A stretch of 34,110 nt of DNA from Hyphomicrobiales bacterium (GTDB lineage Bacteria; Pseudomonadota; Alphaproteobacteria; Rhizobiales; Kaistiaceae), in assembly GCA_024222895.1 (NCBI GenBank), contig JAAEOR010000450.1:1-34110 (forward strand), read 5' to 3'. How positions within the stretch are numbered: the stretch's first letter is position 1; every line of letters starts with the position of its first letter. The notes below the pieces were generated by a model that was given only the letters and a program-made list of their open reading frames with translations, made no database searches and had not been told where the DNA came from. Positions 1-9,185 of this stretch are shown in pieces. Both the position numbers and the translations under genes were made by a program.

Positions 1-1365
1 GTAGCCGCGCTTGTCCCGCCGCATCAGGTCGCCGGTGCGAAACCATAAATCGCCTGCGATAAACACGTCACGCAGGACCTTTCTTTCGGTGTCTGCCCGG
101 TCGACATAGCCGTCGAAACGTTGTGCAGGTTTTAGTGGATCGACAATAATCTGTGAAATGACTTCGCCGATCTCGTCCGGTGCGCATTCGATGCACAATC
201 CGTCGCTGCCGCGAACCGGCGCCTCGCCTTCGAAGTCGAAGCGAACATTGGTGACGGGGAAGAGCATGTATGCCCATCGCGGTACCCGTCCGACCGCACC
301 CGGCGTGTCATCCCAGTTGAACAGGATGGCGTTGCCTTCGGTCGCCGCATAGTACTCGCGGATCGTTCCGATTCCGAAGCGCTCCTTGAATCGAAGCCAG
401 ATGTCTGGCCGCAAACCGTTGCCGCAGCACAATGCAACGCCATGCATCCGCTCTCTGGGGTGGGGCGGCGCCGTGACAAGGTACCGGCACATCTCGCCGA
501 CATACTGGAACCGTGTGCAGCCCTGATCGACGACGTCGTCCCAGAATCGGCTTGCCGAGAAGCGCTCGCTTATGAACACCGATCCGCCAACAACCATGCT
601 GCTGCCGATTCCAAGCACGCCGCCTGACGTGTGATACATCGGCAGGCAATTGTAGTTGCGATCGTCCGCAGTCATCTTCATGACGCTTGCGTAAGCTAGC
701 ATGGCCGCCTGGACACGATAATGGCTGACGACTGCCGCCTTCGGCAGGCCGGTCGTACCACTGGTGTAGATGTAAAGGCAGCCATCCTGCAGGGTCAGCA
801 TCGGCCGTTCGGATCCTGGCACCGGAGCATCGCTGAGCGCGTCGAGCGCTTCGTCGATGCGCAGGCCCGGCTGGTCGGCCGGGCCGTGAAACCAGACGGT
901 CGGATCTTCCGCGATGGCCGATGCCGCGCTGGCGTAGACGTCGGCGAGTTCGGCCGCAACGATGATGTGCTTCGGTGCAACGATGTTGATGTTGTGCGCC
1001 AGGGCAGCACCGACCAAACTGGTGTTCAGCAGGGCCGTCACACCACCCGCCCGCGCAATGCCGAGCCAGACGGCAGCGTATTCAGGCCGATTCGGCATCA
1101 GCAGGCACACGGTGTCTCCCTTACCGACACCGTTGGCGAGCGCCCATCGGGCGTAGCGGTTGCCTAGGCTGTTGTAGCCGTTAAAACTCAGGGTTTCCCG
1201 ATCCGAAATCAGTGCCGGGCGATCGCCGAACCTGGCCGCCAGATCGTCGACCGCATCAGGGAAGCCACGGTTGCGCTTGCGGGCCATCGGGGTAACGACG
1301 CGCAACGCCTTGACTACCCCCGAGACAAACAGCCAGTCCTTACGAAGGTTGTCGAGAACGCCCAT
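1..1365 (-). CDS. Long-chain acyl-CoA synthetase (FATP/FadD-like), 3' end beyond window
   Basis: An open frame of 455 codons runs leftward from an ATG at 1365 to the window edge, so the C-terminus is missing. The enzyme would activate fatty acids to acyl-CoA through an acyl-adenylate. The adenylate-forming family P-loop YTSGTTGLPK lies at about residues 200-209, an ATEGN motif at about 340 resembles the A8 region of fatty-acid transport protein/very-long-chain acyl-CoA synthetases, and the frame ends at the window edge in GDLMRRDKRGY, the TGD-type motif before the hinge. A GGGAG Shine-Dalgarno sequence lies about 5 nt before the ATG. The gene is divergent from the TusA-family gene, with about 77 bp between the starts. 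The superfamily is secure; chain-length preference cannot be read from the sequence. Confidence 0.9.
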   Translation of the reverse strand, partial: MGVLDNLRKDWLFVSGVVKALRVVTPMARKRNRGFPDAVDDLAARFGDRPALISDRETLSFNGYNSLGNRYARWALANGVGKGDTVCLLMPNRPEYAAVWLGIARAGGVTALLNTSLVGAALAHNINIVAPKHIIVAAELADVYASAASAIAEDPTVWFHGPADQPGLRIDEALDALSDAPVPGSERPMLTLQDGCLYIYTSGTTGLPKAAVVSHYRVQAAMLAYASVMKMTADDRNYNCLPMYHTSGGVLGIGSSMVVGGSVFISERFSASRFWDDVVDQGCTRFQYVGEMCRYLVTAPPHPRERMHGVALCCGNGLRPDIWLRFKERFGIGTIREYYAATEGNAILFNWDDTPGAVGRVPRWAYMLFPVTNVRFDFEGEAPVRGSDGLCIECAPDEIGEVISQIIVDPLKPAQRFDGYVDRADTERKVLRDVFIAGDLWFRTGDLMRRDKRGY

Positions 1366-1442
1366 GGTACTCCCGGACCGCCGAGCGACCCCCGCCACGG
1401 CGCGGTCAAACCTAGCATCGAGTAGATGTGGAGCAAGAGATC

Positions 1443-1682
1443 ATGACACGCGAGCCGGGCCACGACCTCTATCTTGACCTGCGTGGACTGGCCTGCCCAT
1501 TACCGGTGCTGAAGACGCGCAAGGCCCTGCAGGCCCTTGCGGACGGACGACGCGTCCTTGTCGAGGCAACCGATCCGCTTGCGGCGATCGATATCCCCCA
1601 TTTTGTCGAGCAGGCCGGTCACCGGCTGATCTCCGCTGAAACCACGGGGACGGTGTTTCGCTGCATCGTTGAAAAGGTGTAA
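1443..1682 (+). CDS. TusA/SirA-family sulfur carrier protein
   Basis: This 79-residue protein carries the family signature DLRGLACPLPVLKTRKAL, whose CPxP cysteine is the persulfide-carrying residue in TusA proteins. The length matches the usual 75-85 residues. In known members the protein relays sulfur for tRNA 2-thiolation or other thio-cofactors; which role applies here is not evident. I prefer the ATG at 1443 because GGAG at 1430-1433 sits 9 nt upstream; an in-frame GTG at 1428 would add five residues and has no Shine-Dalgarno. The gene is monocistronic and converges on the carboxypeptidase gene, with only 14 bp between the stops. Confidence 0.9.
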   Translation: MTREPGHDLYLDLRGLACPLPVLKTRKALQALADGRRVLVEATDPLAAIDIPHFVEQAGHRLISAETTGTVFRCIVEKV

Positions 1683-1696
1683 CGACGGGCGCTGAC

Positions 1697-2782
1697 CTAC
1701 TGGACAACGACACCCGTGGCAGCTGCCGCGCCGGCAGGATATGGCGGCCGCGGGCGCGGCAGAGGGATATTCACTGCCGGGCGGCCAGCCTGGCCTTTCC
1801 TCGGAATCGGATCCGCATTGCCGGTGAACACCCGCACGGGCTGCATCAGCGTGAATTTCGGCCCGAGGGCTGACCGACCCTTGTTCTTCTTGGCAACCCG
1901 CTTGGTTTCACAGATCTCGTTGCGCAGATTGACCGGCGCCCCGGCCGCAGGACGGGTCTGGAAAGACGCAAGCTTCTGCCCCAACACGCCGGACAGGATC
2001 CCGCGGAACCCACGATCGAGGAGACTCGCCGCAGTTTCTGCACGTGCCGCGGACGATGTCTCGCCGAGGACGACGACGATCAGCGTCCGACCACGCTTGG
2101 TCACGCTGGCGACAACATTGAATCCCGACGCGCAGATAAAGCCGGTCTTCATGCCGTTGGTACCGCGATAGCGCTCAAGCAGCGTGTTGTGCGAGCGCAG
2201 GACCTTGCGACCAACCCGGATCGCCGAAATCCGGAAATACTCACGGTACTGCGGGAAATCCATCCACGTGGCTCTCGCCAGGACCGCGAGGTCGCGGGCG
2301 GTCGTTACCTGACCGGCGGCCGGCAAGCCGTTCGGATTGACGAAACGCGTGGCATTCATGCCGAGACGCCTTGCTTCCTGATTCATCATCTCGACGAAGC
2401 GGGCCTCGCTTCCGCCAACGGTTTCGGCGATCGCCACCGCGATGTCGTTTGCCGAACGGACAATCAACATCTTCAGTGCATTGTCGACAGTGATCACAGT
2501 CCCGACCTTGTAGCCCATTTTCGATGGCGGCTCGGAAAGCGCGTTGGCACTGACGACGACCGGTGAAGTCAGCCGCAGTTGCCCGGCCTTCAAAGCCTTG
2601 AAGGTCAGATAGGCCGTCATCATTTTTGTGATCGACGCCGGCGGCCAGAGCTTGTTGGCATCGTGATGATTGAGGACGACACCGCGGCCGACATCAATGA
2701 CGATATACGCCGGATCGGTCGCCGCGCGAACCGGCCCGGTGAACAGGACAAAAAGAGCGACAAGAAGAAGCGTCAGTCTCAA
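1697..2782 (-). CDS. D-alanyl-D-alanine carboxypeptidase (low-molecular-weight PBP, S11 family)
   Basis: The 361-residue protein begins with a signal peptide (residues 1-20, ending VRA) and contains the three motifs of penicillin-binding serine peptidases: SxxK at Ser50 (SITK), SxN at Ser110 (SAND) and KTG at Lys212. It should remove the terminal D-Ala from peptidoglycan pentapeptides in the periplasm. The tail from about residue 270 is basic and proline-rich (PLPRPRPPYP) rather than a clear amphipathic membrane anchor as in E. coli DacA, so attachment is uncertain. The gene is divergent from ureD, with about 238 bp between them. Motif order and length fit the DacA/DacF group; the exact paralogue cannot be named. 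Confidence 0.93.
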   Translation of the reverse strand: MRLTLLLVALFVLFTGPVRAATDPAYIVIDVGRGVVLNHHDANKLWPPASITKMMTAYLTFKALKAGQLRLTSPVVVSANALSEPPSKMGYKVGTVITVDNALKMLIVRSANDIAVAIAETVGGSEARFVEMMNQEARRLGMNATRFVNPNGLPAAGQVTTARDLAVLARATWMDFPQYREYFRISAIRVGRKVLRSHNTLLERYRGTNGMKTGFICASGFNVVASVTKRGRTLIVVVLGETSSAARAETAASLLDRGFRGILSGVLGQKLASFQTRPAAGAPVNLRNEICETKRVAKKNKGRSALGPKFTLMQPVRVFTGNADPIPRKGQAGRPAVNIPLPRPRPPYPAGAAAATGVVVQ

Positions 2783-2965
2783 GGTTCAGCCCCAGCGAAA
2801 GATCGGTCGCGACGCCCCCGACCGCTTGATCCCTTGTACCGACTACAGCGCCTTTTGGCAAAACCACGGCTCGCTGCGGTTGCCGATTCTGCGGGCAACT
2901 GACCAAAGAAAAGGTCGGGAAGGTCGATTTGCCGCTTGTCCAGCGGCCGGGAATCGCACCGAATC

Positions 2966-2982
2966 TTGGCTTCGCGCTTGCA
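2966..2982 (+). promoter_or_regulatory. Candidate sigma-54 (-24/-12) promoter of the urease operon
   Basis: The string TTGGC-N7-TTGCA places GG at 2968-2969 and GC at 2980-2981, separated by exactly 10 nt as sigma-54 promoters require. Transcription would start near 2993, about 28 nt before the preferred ureD ATG. The ACG part of the TGGCACG consensus is not kept. I found no convincing NtrC site upstream. RpoN/NtrC control of urease is known in other bacteria; here it is inferred from one motif. Confidence 0.45.
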
Positions 2983-3020
2983 AATGCACACCATGTCGAA
3001 AATGGTGCCGATCCATGTCG

Positions 3021-3884
3021 ATGACCGCCGTCCCGCCATCTCCAGCCCCAACATTGGTGCAACCCCTGGCTCGAAGCCAGCAATTGGAGCGTGTCGAAGG
3101 GGCCGCGGCAATCGTTGTCGATCACACCGGGAGACGCACCCGGCTCAGTCGGCTGCGACAGTCCGGGGCAGCGAAGATTCGCCTGCCGCGCGCTGCAGAC
3201 CGCGGCCCGCTTGAGGCCATTCTGCTCAATACCGCCGGCGGCGTGACCGGCGGCGACCAACTCCGCTATGAGGCGACTGTCGGTCAAAACGCCCATCTTA
3301 TGATCACCTCGCAAGCGGCCGAACGGGCCTATCGGTCCGCCGACGGCTTCGCCGGGATCGAGACACAACTCGATGTCGACGCTGGCGGCCATCTCGACTG
3401 GGTGCCGCAAGAGACCATTCTCTTTGAGAGAAGCCGACTGCGGCGTCGCTTTGCAGCAGACGTCGCCGCGACAGCCACACTGCTCGCCGTCGAATCCGTC
3501 GTGCTCGGCCGTGCCGCCATGGGTGAAGTTCTGCATGACATCCACTTCCGGGACGACTGGCGCATTCGGCGTGGCGGCCGGTTGGTGTTTGCCGACGGCA
3601 CGCGGCTGGTCGGCGATAGCGATGCAATGATGGCCGGCGGCGCGACCGGTGGCGCTGCCGTCGCCTTCGCGACTATCCTGCTGGTCGCACCGGGCGCTGC
3701 GACGAAACTCGCCGCGGCCCGCACGGCGCTTTCGGAAACGGAATCGGAATGGGGCGCAAGCGCCTGGAACGGTTTGCTGGTGGCTCGTATTCTGGCATTC
3801 AGTGGGCAGCAGCTTCGTGCCGCACTGGTGGCGGCAATCGAGTCCCTTCGCGGTACCCCGATGCCGCGCATGTGGAATTGCTAG
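3021..3884 (+). CDS. ureD: Urease accessory protein UreD
   Basis: UreD is the scaffold that binds the urease apoenzyme and, with UreF and UreG, allows nickel delivery to the active site. The 287-residue product contains the family's LNTAGGVTGGD stretch, an AERAYRS segment and a WVPQETILFERSRLRRRF block, and its length is typical. The open frame extends up to 2670, but the upstream part is unlike UreD and lies over the carboxypeptidase gene. I therefore choose the ATG at 3021 (3015 is an equal alternative, two codons longer). Neither has a strong Shine-Dalgarno. The candidate sigma-54 promoter just upstream supports this short form. It is the first gene of the urease cluster, followed by ureA after 18 bp. 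Confidence 0.92.
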   Translation: MTAVPPSPAPTLVQPLARSQQLERVEGAAAIVVDHTGRRTRLSRLRQSGAAKIRLPRAADRGPLEAILLNTAGGVTGGDQLRYEATVGQNAHLMITSQAAERAYRSADGFAGIETQLDVDAGGHLDWVPQETILFERSRLRRRFAADVAATATLLAVESVVLGRAAMGEVLHDIHFRDDWRIRRGGRLVFADGTRLVGDSDAMMAGGATGGAAVAFATILLVAPGAATKLAAARTALSETESEWGASAWNGLLVARILAFSGQQLRAALVAAIESLRGTPMPRMWNC

Positions 3885-3902
3885 AGCTAGAGAGAACCAA
3901 CT

Positions 3903-4205
3903 ATGAACCTGACGCCCCGCGAGAAAGACAAATTGCTGGTTGCCACCGCCGCCATGGTTGCCCGGCGCCGGCTGGAACGTGGCGTCAAGCTGAACCACCC
4001 GGAAGCAATCGCCCTCATCACTGATTTCGTCGTCGAAGGCGCCCGTGACGGACGATCGGTCGCCGACTTGATGGAGGCCGGCGCAACGGTTGTCGCTCGC
4101 AGCCAGGTCATGGACGGTATCGCCGAGATGATCGACGAGGTTCAGGTCGAAGCCACTTTCCCGGACGGAACCAAGCTGGTCACCGTTCATCATCCCATCC
4201 GCTGA
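3903..4205 (+). CDS. ureA: Urease gamma subunit UreA
   Basis: The 100-residue product is a full-length urease gamma subunit, starting [20 protein letters not shown] and containing the family blocks [18 protein letters not shown] and [14 protein letters not shown]. It forms the (alpha-beta-gamma) trimer with UreB and UreC in the cytoplasm. A purine-rich stretch (TAGAGAGAA) precedes the ATG. It lies 18 bp after ureD, and a small membrane-protein gene separates it from ureB, which is uncommon because ureA and ureB are usually adjacent. Confidence 0.97.
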   Translation: MNLTPREKDKLLVATAAMVARRRLERGVKLNHPEAIALITDFVVEGARDGRSVADLMEAGATVVARSQVMDGIAEMIDEVQVEATFPDGTKLVTVHHPIR

Positions 4206-4253
4206 AATCCGGCGCACGTGCCGACAGCCAATTCCAAGAAGGAACACCGACCG

Positions 4254-4469
4254 ATGCACACCACGCTTGCCTTCGCCGCTGTTTTCGCCGCCTCATCATT
4301 GGTCCCGGGCCTTGCCCTCGCCCACACGTCGCTGGCAGACCATGGCCATCCCCACGGAGCCGCACACGCTTATCTGAGTGTCGAGGCTCTGGCTTTTCTT
4401 GCCATGCTCGCGTTGGTCGCTGGAGCGATCAGCTATGCGGTCGGGTCCCGACGCGGAGGTCGGCGGTGA
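4254..4469 (+). CDS. Small exported His-rich single-TM protein between ureA and ureB
   Basis: This 71-residue ORF begins at an ATG preceded by AAGGA about 11 nt upstream; a longer version from a GTG at 4218 lacks a ribosome-binding site. It has a signal-peptide-like N-terminus (residues 1-22, ending ALA), a short His-rich segment ([16 protein letters not shown], residues 23-38), one hydrophobic helix (about 42-64) and a basic C-terminus (GSRRGGRR). Its stop overlaps the GTG start of ureB (GTGA), so it is very likely translated with the operon. The His-rich start recalls HupE/UreJ nickel permeases, but the protein is far too short to be one. I do not recognise the family; a role in periplasmic nickel binding is only a guess. 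Confidence 0.7.
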   Translation: MHTTLAFAAVFAASSLVPGLALAHTSLADHGHPHGAAHAYLSVEALAFLAMLALVAGAISYAVGSRRGGRR

Positions 4470-4774
4470 TCCCCGGCGAGATTCTTACGGCCGAGGGCGA
4501 CATCGAACTGAACGCCGGCTGCGAAACGGTGACATTGGACGTTGCCAACACCGGTGACCGACCGATCCAGGTTGGATCGCACTACCACTTTTATGAGACC
4601 AACCCCGCTCTCGCTTTCGAACGGGAGCGGACGCGTGGCTTTCGCCTCGACATCCCCGCCGGGACGGCCGTCCGCTTCGAGCCCGGCCAGAGCCGGACCG
4701 TCACGCTGGTGGCCTATCGCGGTGAGCGGCTCGTATTCGGTTTCAACCAGAAAGTGATGGGGCGACTCGACTGA
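4466..4774 (+). CDS. ureB: Urease beta subunit UreB
   Basis: The 102-residue product starts [18 protein letters not shown] and contains the beta-subunit blocks [14 protein letters not shown] and [16 protein letters not shown]. It starts at a GTG that overlaps the stop of the preceding small gene by 4 nt, a sign of translational coupling. The subunit has no catalytic residue and helps stabilise the active-site flap of UreC. A 152-bp spacer follows before ureC, longer than most gaps in this operon. I see no convincing gene in it. Confidence 0.96.
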   Translation: MIPGEILTAEGDIELNAGCETVTLDVANTGDRPIQVGSHYHFYETNPALAFERERTRGFRLDIPAGTAVRFEPGQSRTVTLVAYRGERLVFGFNQKVMGRLD

Positions 4775-4926
4775 TGTCGGACTGGCAGTCGCCTCGCCGA
4801 CAGTCGCCGACTGGAAGCGATGGGGTTCGACGACCCTGCTTCCGACGCCATTCCCGAGTCCTTCACGTCCGGCGTCTGGCGCCGCGGACCGCCTGACTAA
4901 CCAGCACTTCGAACCAAGGAATCTCA

Positions 4927-6636
4927 ATGCCCCACAGAATTTCCCGAACCGCCTATGCGGAGATGTTCGGACCGACGGTTGGAGACAAGGTACGGCTCGC
5001 TGACACCGAGCTGTTGATCGAGGTGGAGAAGGATTTCACGACCTATGGCGAGGAGATCAAGTTCGGTGGCGGTAAGGTCATCCGCGACGGCATGGGTCAG
5101 AGCCAGACCGCCCACGCCGAGGGCGCCGTGGACACGGTGATCACCAACGCCCTGATCCTTGACCACTGGGGCGTCGTCAAGGCGGATATCGGCATCAGGG
5201 ACGGCAAGATCGCCGGCATCGGCAAGGCCGGCAACCAGGACGTCCAACCCGACGTCGATATCATTGTCGGGCCCGGAACCGAAGCCATCGCCGGCGAGGG
5301 CAAGATCGTCACTGCCGGCGGCCTTGACGTCCATATCCACTTCATCTGCCCACAGCAGATTGACGAAGCGTTGATGTCGGGCGTCACCACCATGCTCGGC
5401 GGCGGCACCGGCCCCGCAACCGGTACCAATGCCACGACCTGCACACCCGGCCCCTTCCATCTCGCCCGAATGATCCAGGCGGCGGAAGGCTTCCCGATGA
5501 ATCTGGCCTTCGCCGGCAAGGGCAATGGCTCGCTGCCCAATGCGCTTGAGGAACAGGTCAAGGCTGGCGCGGCTGCCCTGAAGCTGCACGAGGACTGGGG
5601 TACGACACCCGGCGCCATCGATTGCTGCCTGTCGGTGGCCGACGATTTTGACGTTCAGGTGATGATCCACACCGACACGCTGAACGAATCCGGTTTTGTC
5701 GAAAACACGATCGCCGCACTTAAGGAGCGCACCATCCACGCCTTCCACACCGAAGGCGCCGGCGGCGGCCACGCTCCGGACATTATCAAGGTCTGCGGCC
5801 TGCCCAATGTGTTGCCGTCATCGACCAACCCTTCGCTCCCCTACACGGTCAACACCATTGATGAGCATCTCGACATGCTGATGGTGTGTCATCACCTCGA
5901 TCCGTCCATCCCGGAGGACGTCGCTTTTGCCGAGAGCCGCATCCGCAAGGAGACGATGGCGGCGGAGGATATTCTCCATGACCTGGGCGCCTTTTCGATC
6001 GTGGCCTCCGACAGTCAGGCGATGGGCCGTGTCGGTGAGGTGGTGATCCGGACCTGGCAGACCGCCCACGGCATGAAGGTTCAGCGTGGCAGCCTACCCG
6101 AAGACACCGCCGGCAATGACAACTTCCGCGCCAAGCGCTATCTCGCCAAATACACGATCAACCCGGCGATCGCTCACGGCATCGACGAATGGGTCGGTTC
6201 GGTCGAGATCGGCAAGCTTGCCGATCTGGTCCTGTGGTCGCCTGCGTTCTTCGGCGTCAAGCCGGACATAGTCATCAAGATGGGCACGATCGCTGCGGCA
6301 GCCATGGGCGACCCCAATGCCTCGATCCCCACCCCGCAGCCCGTGCACTACCGGCCGATGTTCGGGGGTTTCGGCCAGTCGATGACCCATTCGGCCGTGA
6401 CCTTCGCCAGCCAGGCTTCAATCGCCGAAGGCCTTGCCGACCGGCTGGGGCTGAACCGCAAGGTTCTTCCGGTGCGTCACACCCGGGAAATCTCGAAGGA
6501 GTCGATGATCCACAACGCGACGATGCCGAAGATCGACGTCGATCCGGAGACCTATGAGGTCCGCGCCGACGGCGAACTGATCACCTGCGCCCCGGCCAAG
6601 GTTCTGCCGATGGCGCAACGATACTTCCTCTTCTGA
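4927..6636 (+). CDS. ureC: Urease alpha (catalytic) subunit UreC
   Basis: The 569-residue protein hydrolyses urea to ammonia and carbamate at a dinuclear nickel centre. All expected residues are present, at +2 relative to Klebsiella numbering: His136 and His138 (VHIHF), the carbamylated Lys219 and His221 (KLHED), His248 (MIHTD), His274 ([15 protein letters not shown]), Cys321-His322 on the mobile flap (VCHHLDPS) and Asp362 (ASDSQAMGR). The length is standard and the enzyme should be active if nickel is loaded. An AAGGAATCTCA sequence precedes the ATG. Its stop overlaps the ATG of the next membrane-protein gene by one base (TGATG). Confidence 0.98.
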   Translation: MPHRISRTAYAEMFGPTVGDKVRLADTELLIEVEKDFTTYGEEIKFGGGKVIRDGMGQSQTAHAEGAVDTVITNALILDHWGVVKADIGIRDGKIAGIGKAGNQDVQPDVDIIVGPGTEAIAGEGKIVTAGGLDVHIHFICPQQIDEALMSGVTTMLGGGTGPATGTNATTCTPGPFHLARMIQAAEGFPMNLAFAGKGNGSLPNALEEQVKAGAAALKLHEDWGTTPGAIDCCLSVADDFDVQVMIHTDTLNESGFVENTIAALKERTIHAFHTEGAGGGHAPDIIKVCGLPNVLPSSTNPSLPYTVNTIDEHLDMLMVCHHLDPSIPEDVAFAESRIRKETMAAEDILHDLGAFSIVASDSQAMGRVGEVVIRTWQTAHGMKVQRGSLPEDTAGNDNFRAKRYLAKYTINPAIAHGIDEWVGSVEIGKLADLVLWSPAFFGVKPDIVIKMGTIAAAAMGDPNASIPTPQPVHYRPMFGGFGQSMTHSAVTFASQASIAEGLADRLGLNRKVLPVRHTREISKESMIHNATMPKIDVDPETYEVRADGELITCAPAKVLPMAQRYFLF

Positions 6637-7175
6637 TGACGTCCGGCAGGATCGCCTTTTGGGGTCTCCTGGTTGTCACCGTGGCGGTCTATGTTGCCAT
6701 GGTCGCCTGGTCACTGCCGTTCATTGCGGCCGATGCAGGCGGCCTGATCCCCTTCGACATGCAGCCGACCGGCTACGGGTTCGACGCGGCGCTGGCCTTC
6801 GTCGGTGGGCTGTCTCCCGAGGGCGTTGCGTTCTATCTCGACGTCCAGCATAGCCTGGACCTGATCTACCCGGCGCTGCTCGCGGCCACGCTCTTTTTCG
6901 CCATTGCCGAGCTGGCCCGAAACCGGACTGGCCGCTGGCGATGGTTGCTGGCGGCTGCAGCGATCCCCGGCGCGATCTTCGATTGGCTGGAGAACTCGGC
7001 GGTTGCGACGATGTTGGCTGCCGGTCCCGACGGCCTCACGCCGGAGATGGTCGAAACGGCTAGCCGGTGGACGATCCTGAAGAGCGGCTTCACCACGCTC
7101 GCCATGGCGATCGTGGTCGTTTTGATCGCCGGGCACGCGGTACGATGGATTCGTGGAAGGAAAGCCCGCTCATGA
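6636..7175 (+). CDS. Four-helix membrane protein of unknown function in the urease operon
   Basis: The 179-residue product has hydrophobic segments at about 5-27, 73-93, 101-125 and 148-172, with a long, probably extracytoplasmic loop ([35 protein letters not shown]) and a basic cytoplasmic end ([10 protein letters not shown]). It is tied into the operon at both ends: its ATG overlaps the ureC stop and its stop overlaps the ureE ATG (ATGA). It lacks the histidine signatures of HupE/UreJ or NixA nickel permeases and the six helices of UreI/Yut urea channels. I do not recognise the family. The position suggests a link to urea or nickel use, but that is context only. Confidence 0.8.
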   Translation: MTSGRIAFWGLLVVTVAVYVAMVAWSLPFIAADAGGLIPFDMQPTGYGFDAALAFVGGLSPEGVAFYLDVQHSLDLIYPALLAATLFFAIAELARNRTGRWRWLLAAAAIPGAIFDWLENSAVATMLAAGPDGLTPEMVETASRWTILKSGFTTLAMAIVVVLIAGHAVRWIRGRKARS

Positions 7176-7657
7176 TCCGCGCCGCCAATGTCCTGCCAGC
7201 CAAGGCGTGGGTCGGGCCTGCGGCCGATACGGTGGTTCTCGACCACGACAACCGCCATCGCCGGCGCATTACGATAACCGCCGAGGGCGGGCTGACATTT
7301 CTGCTCGACCTGGCCGAGGCGACATCGCTCCGCGATGGTGACGGCCTGGCGCTGGAGGATGGCCGCGTGATTGCCGTCAGGGCGGCGGCGGAGCCGCTTA
7401 CGGCAGTCACGGCCAAGAATACCGCCCACCTTGTTCGGCTGGCCTGGCATCTCGGCAACCGCCATCTGCCGACCCAGCTTGCCGGCGACCGGCTGCTGAT
7501 CCGCCGCGACCATGTGATCGAAGCGATGCTGACCGGGCTCGGCGCGACGGTAACCCATGTCGAGGCACCGTTCGAGCCGGAGGGCGGTGCCTATGGTGGC
7601 GGCCACGGGCGTGGGCACCATCACCCGGCGCGTGGTGCGCGCTCCGACAATGGATGA
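7172..7657 (+). CDS. ureE: Urease accessory protein UreE (nickel metallochaperone)
   Basis: UreE binds nickel and passes it to UreG during urease maturation. The 161-residue product has the UreE N-terminal domain (ending near [10 protein letters not shown]), the [19 protein letters not shown] segment and a [22 protein letters not shown] region typical of the metal-binding domain. It ends with a short His-rich tail (GHGRGHHH) that can carry extra nickel. The ATG at 7172 overlaps the stop of the preceding membrane-protein gene by 4 nt. An alternative ATG at 7145 would add nine residues unlike UreE. A 190-bp spacer with a small 7-bp hairpin (7660-7666/7675-7681) follows before ureF. Confidence 0.94.
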   Translation: MIRAANVLPAKAWVGPAADTVVLDHDNRHRRRITITAEGGLTFLLDLAEATSLRDGDGLALEDGRVIAVRAAAEPLTAVTAKNTAHLVRLAWHLGNRHLPTQLAGDRLLIRRDHVIEAMLTGLGATVTHVEAPFEPEGGAYGGGHGRGHHHPARGARSDNG

Positions 7658-7847
7658 TAGATGATGGATAACAGCATCATCCAACGGGACACGCGCTGAG
7701 ATCGCAATTCGAGCATAGTCCCGCTGTCACCCTTGATCATCCCGACCCCAATGGACGGATGGGTACGATGAAAGGGACGCAAACCTACGCTGTCGCATCA
7801 ATCATCTTCGCCGCCGCAAGTCGCCTAAGGACACGGAAGAGGCAACC

Positions 7848-8561
7848 ATGACACCCCCTGCAAACGATGACGCCCTCCCATCCGCGGCCCTGACACGCCT
7901 CATGACGTGGCTGTCGCCGGCCTTTCCGGTCGGCGCCTATACCTATAGCCATGGGCTTGAGTGGGCGATCGAGGACGACACGGTCACCACCGCCGCCGGA
8001 CTCGAGGCCTGGCTCATTGAGGTTCTGCGCCATGGTGGCGGCCGCAATGACGCGATCCTGCTGGCCAACGCCTATCGTGCCGCCGCCGCCGGCGACCATG
8101 AAGCCCTCCGTGACATCGCCGCCCTCGCGGCGGCGTTCCAGCCTTCGAAAGAACGCCACCTTGAAACCACGGCCCAGGGCCGGGCCTTCCTGCAGGCGGT
8201 GCTCGGCGCCTGGTCCAATGATCGGCTGGCGGCCCTCGCGACGGCCCTCGAACCGGAGCCGGTTATTGCCTATCCGGTTGCCCTTGCAGTCGCGGCAGCG
8301 GCCCATGATGTACCGCTCGAGGCAACTCTTGTTGCCGCACTCAACGCGTTTGTCGCAAACATCGTTTCCGCCGGGGTCCGGGCCATCCCGATCGGCCAGA
8401 GCGACGGACAGCGCATCATCGCCAGCCTAGCGCCGGTCTGTCAGAAGCTTGCCGGCGAGGCCGAATGTGCCGATCTGGATGAGCTTGGCGGAGCGGCGTT
8501 GCGCGCCGACATCGCCAGCATGAAACACGAAACCCAATACACGAGGCTTTTTCGCTCATGA
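7848..8561 (+). CDS. ureF: Urease accessory protein UreF
   Basis: UreF acts with UreD and UreG as the activation complex that inserts nickel into urease, and it gates UreG GTPase activity. The 237-residue product shows the family N-terminus ([25 protein letters not shown]) and the [19 protein letters not shown] block. A GAAGAGG Shine-Dalgarno sits just before the ATG. Its stop overlaps the start of ureG by 4 nt (ATGA), so the two are translationally coupled, as in most urease operons. Confidence 0.95.
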   Translation: MTPPANDDALPSAALTRLMTWLSPAFPVGAYTYSHGLEWAIEDDTVTTAAGLEAWLIEVLRHGGGRNDAILLANAYRAAAAGDHEALRDIAALAAAFQPSKERHLETTAQGRAFLQAVLGAWSNDRLAALATALEPEPVIAYPVALAVAAAAHDVPLEATLVAALNAFVANIVSAGVRAIPIGQSDGQRIIASLAPVCQKLAGEAECADLDELGGAALRADIASMKHETQYTRLFRS

Positions 8562-9181
8562 CGTCACCTCACGGACCGCTCAGGATCGGTATCGGCGGGC
8601 CGGTCGGCTCCGGCAAGACCGCGTTGATGGATGCCCTGTGCAAGCAGCTGTCCGACCAGCACGACATCGCCGCCATCACCAATGACATCTACACGCGCGA
8701 GGATGCCGAGTTCCTGATTCGCTCAGGCGCCCTTCCGGAGGAGCGGATCCGTGGCGTCGAGACCGGCGGGTGCCCGCATACCGCCATTCGCGAGGACGCG
8801 TCGATCAACCTTGCCGCGATCGCGGAGCTTCGCAGCGCTTATCCCGGCCTTGACGTGATCCTGATCGAGTCCGGCGGTGACAATCTTGCGGCAACTTTCT
8901 CGCCGGAACTCGCTGACCTGACGATCTACGTCATCGACGTCTCCGCCGGAGACAAGATCCCGCGCAAAGGTGGCCCGGGAATCGTGCGCTCCGACCTCCT
9001 GGTGATCAACAAGATCGACCTGGCGCCAATGGTCGGCGCGTCACTCGAGATCATGGATCGCGACGCCCGGAAGATGCGCGGGGAGCGACCATTCGTCTTC
9101 GCCAACATGAAGGACGGTGCGGGATTAACTGAAATCGTCGCCTTTCTGGAGGCCCGCGGCGGACTGCGCCGCGCCGCCTAG
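8558..9181 (+). CDS. ureG: Urease accessory GTPase UreG
   Basis: The 207-residue G3E-family GTPase couples GTP hydrolysis to nickel delivery. It has the P-loop GPVGSGKT (residues 14-21), the nickel-binding Cys72-Pro-His74 motif ([11 protein letters not shown]), the ESGGDNL switch region, and the guanine-specificity motif NKID. The length is standard. It is the last gene of the cluster; a 54-nt imperfect hairpin lies just downstream. Confidence 0.98.
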   Translation: MTSPHGPLRIGIGGPVGSGKTALMDALCKQLSDQHDIAAITNDIYTREDAEFLIRSGALPEERIRGVETGGCPHTAIREDASINLAAIAELRSAYPGLDVILIESGGDNLAATFSPELADLTIYVIDVSAGDKIPRKGGPGIVRSDLLVINKIDLAPMVGASLEIMDRDARKMRGERPFVFANMKDGAGLTEIVAFLEARGGLRRAA

Positions 9182-9185
9182 CTTA

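Noticed and set aside
2985-3008. An NtrC site formed by TGCAC and GGTGC near the ureD start
   Set aside because: The half-sites are too far apart for the 17-bp consensus and lie downstream of the putative promoter.
2670-3020. An N-terminal extension of ureD to the ATG at 2670
   Set aside because: The extra 117 residues do not resemble UreD, overlap the carboxypeptidase gene, and lie upstream of the candidate promoter.
2694-4259. A 521-codon open frame on the minus strand opposite ureD and ureA
   Set aside because: The product has no recognisable domain and is rich in His, Cys and Arg as expected from the reverse of GC-rich coding DNA; the plus strand encodes clear urease genes.
4774-4896. 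A 40-codon frame in the ureB-ureC gap
   Set aside because: Composition is Arg-rich and unpatterned, there is no usable ribosome-binding site beyond the ureB end, and no family is recognised.
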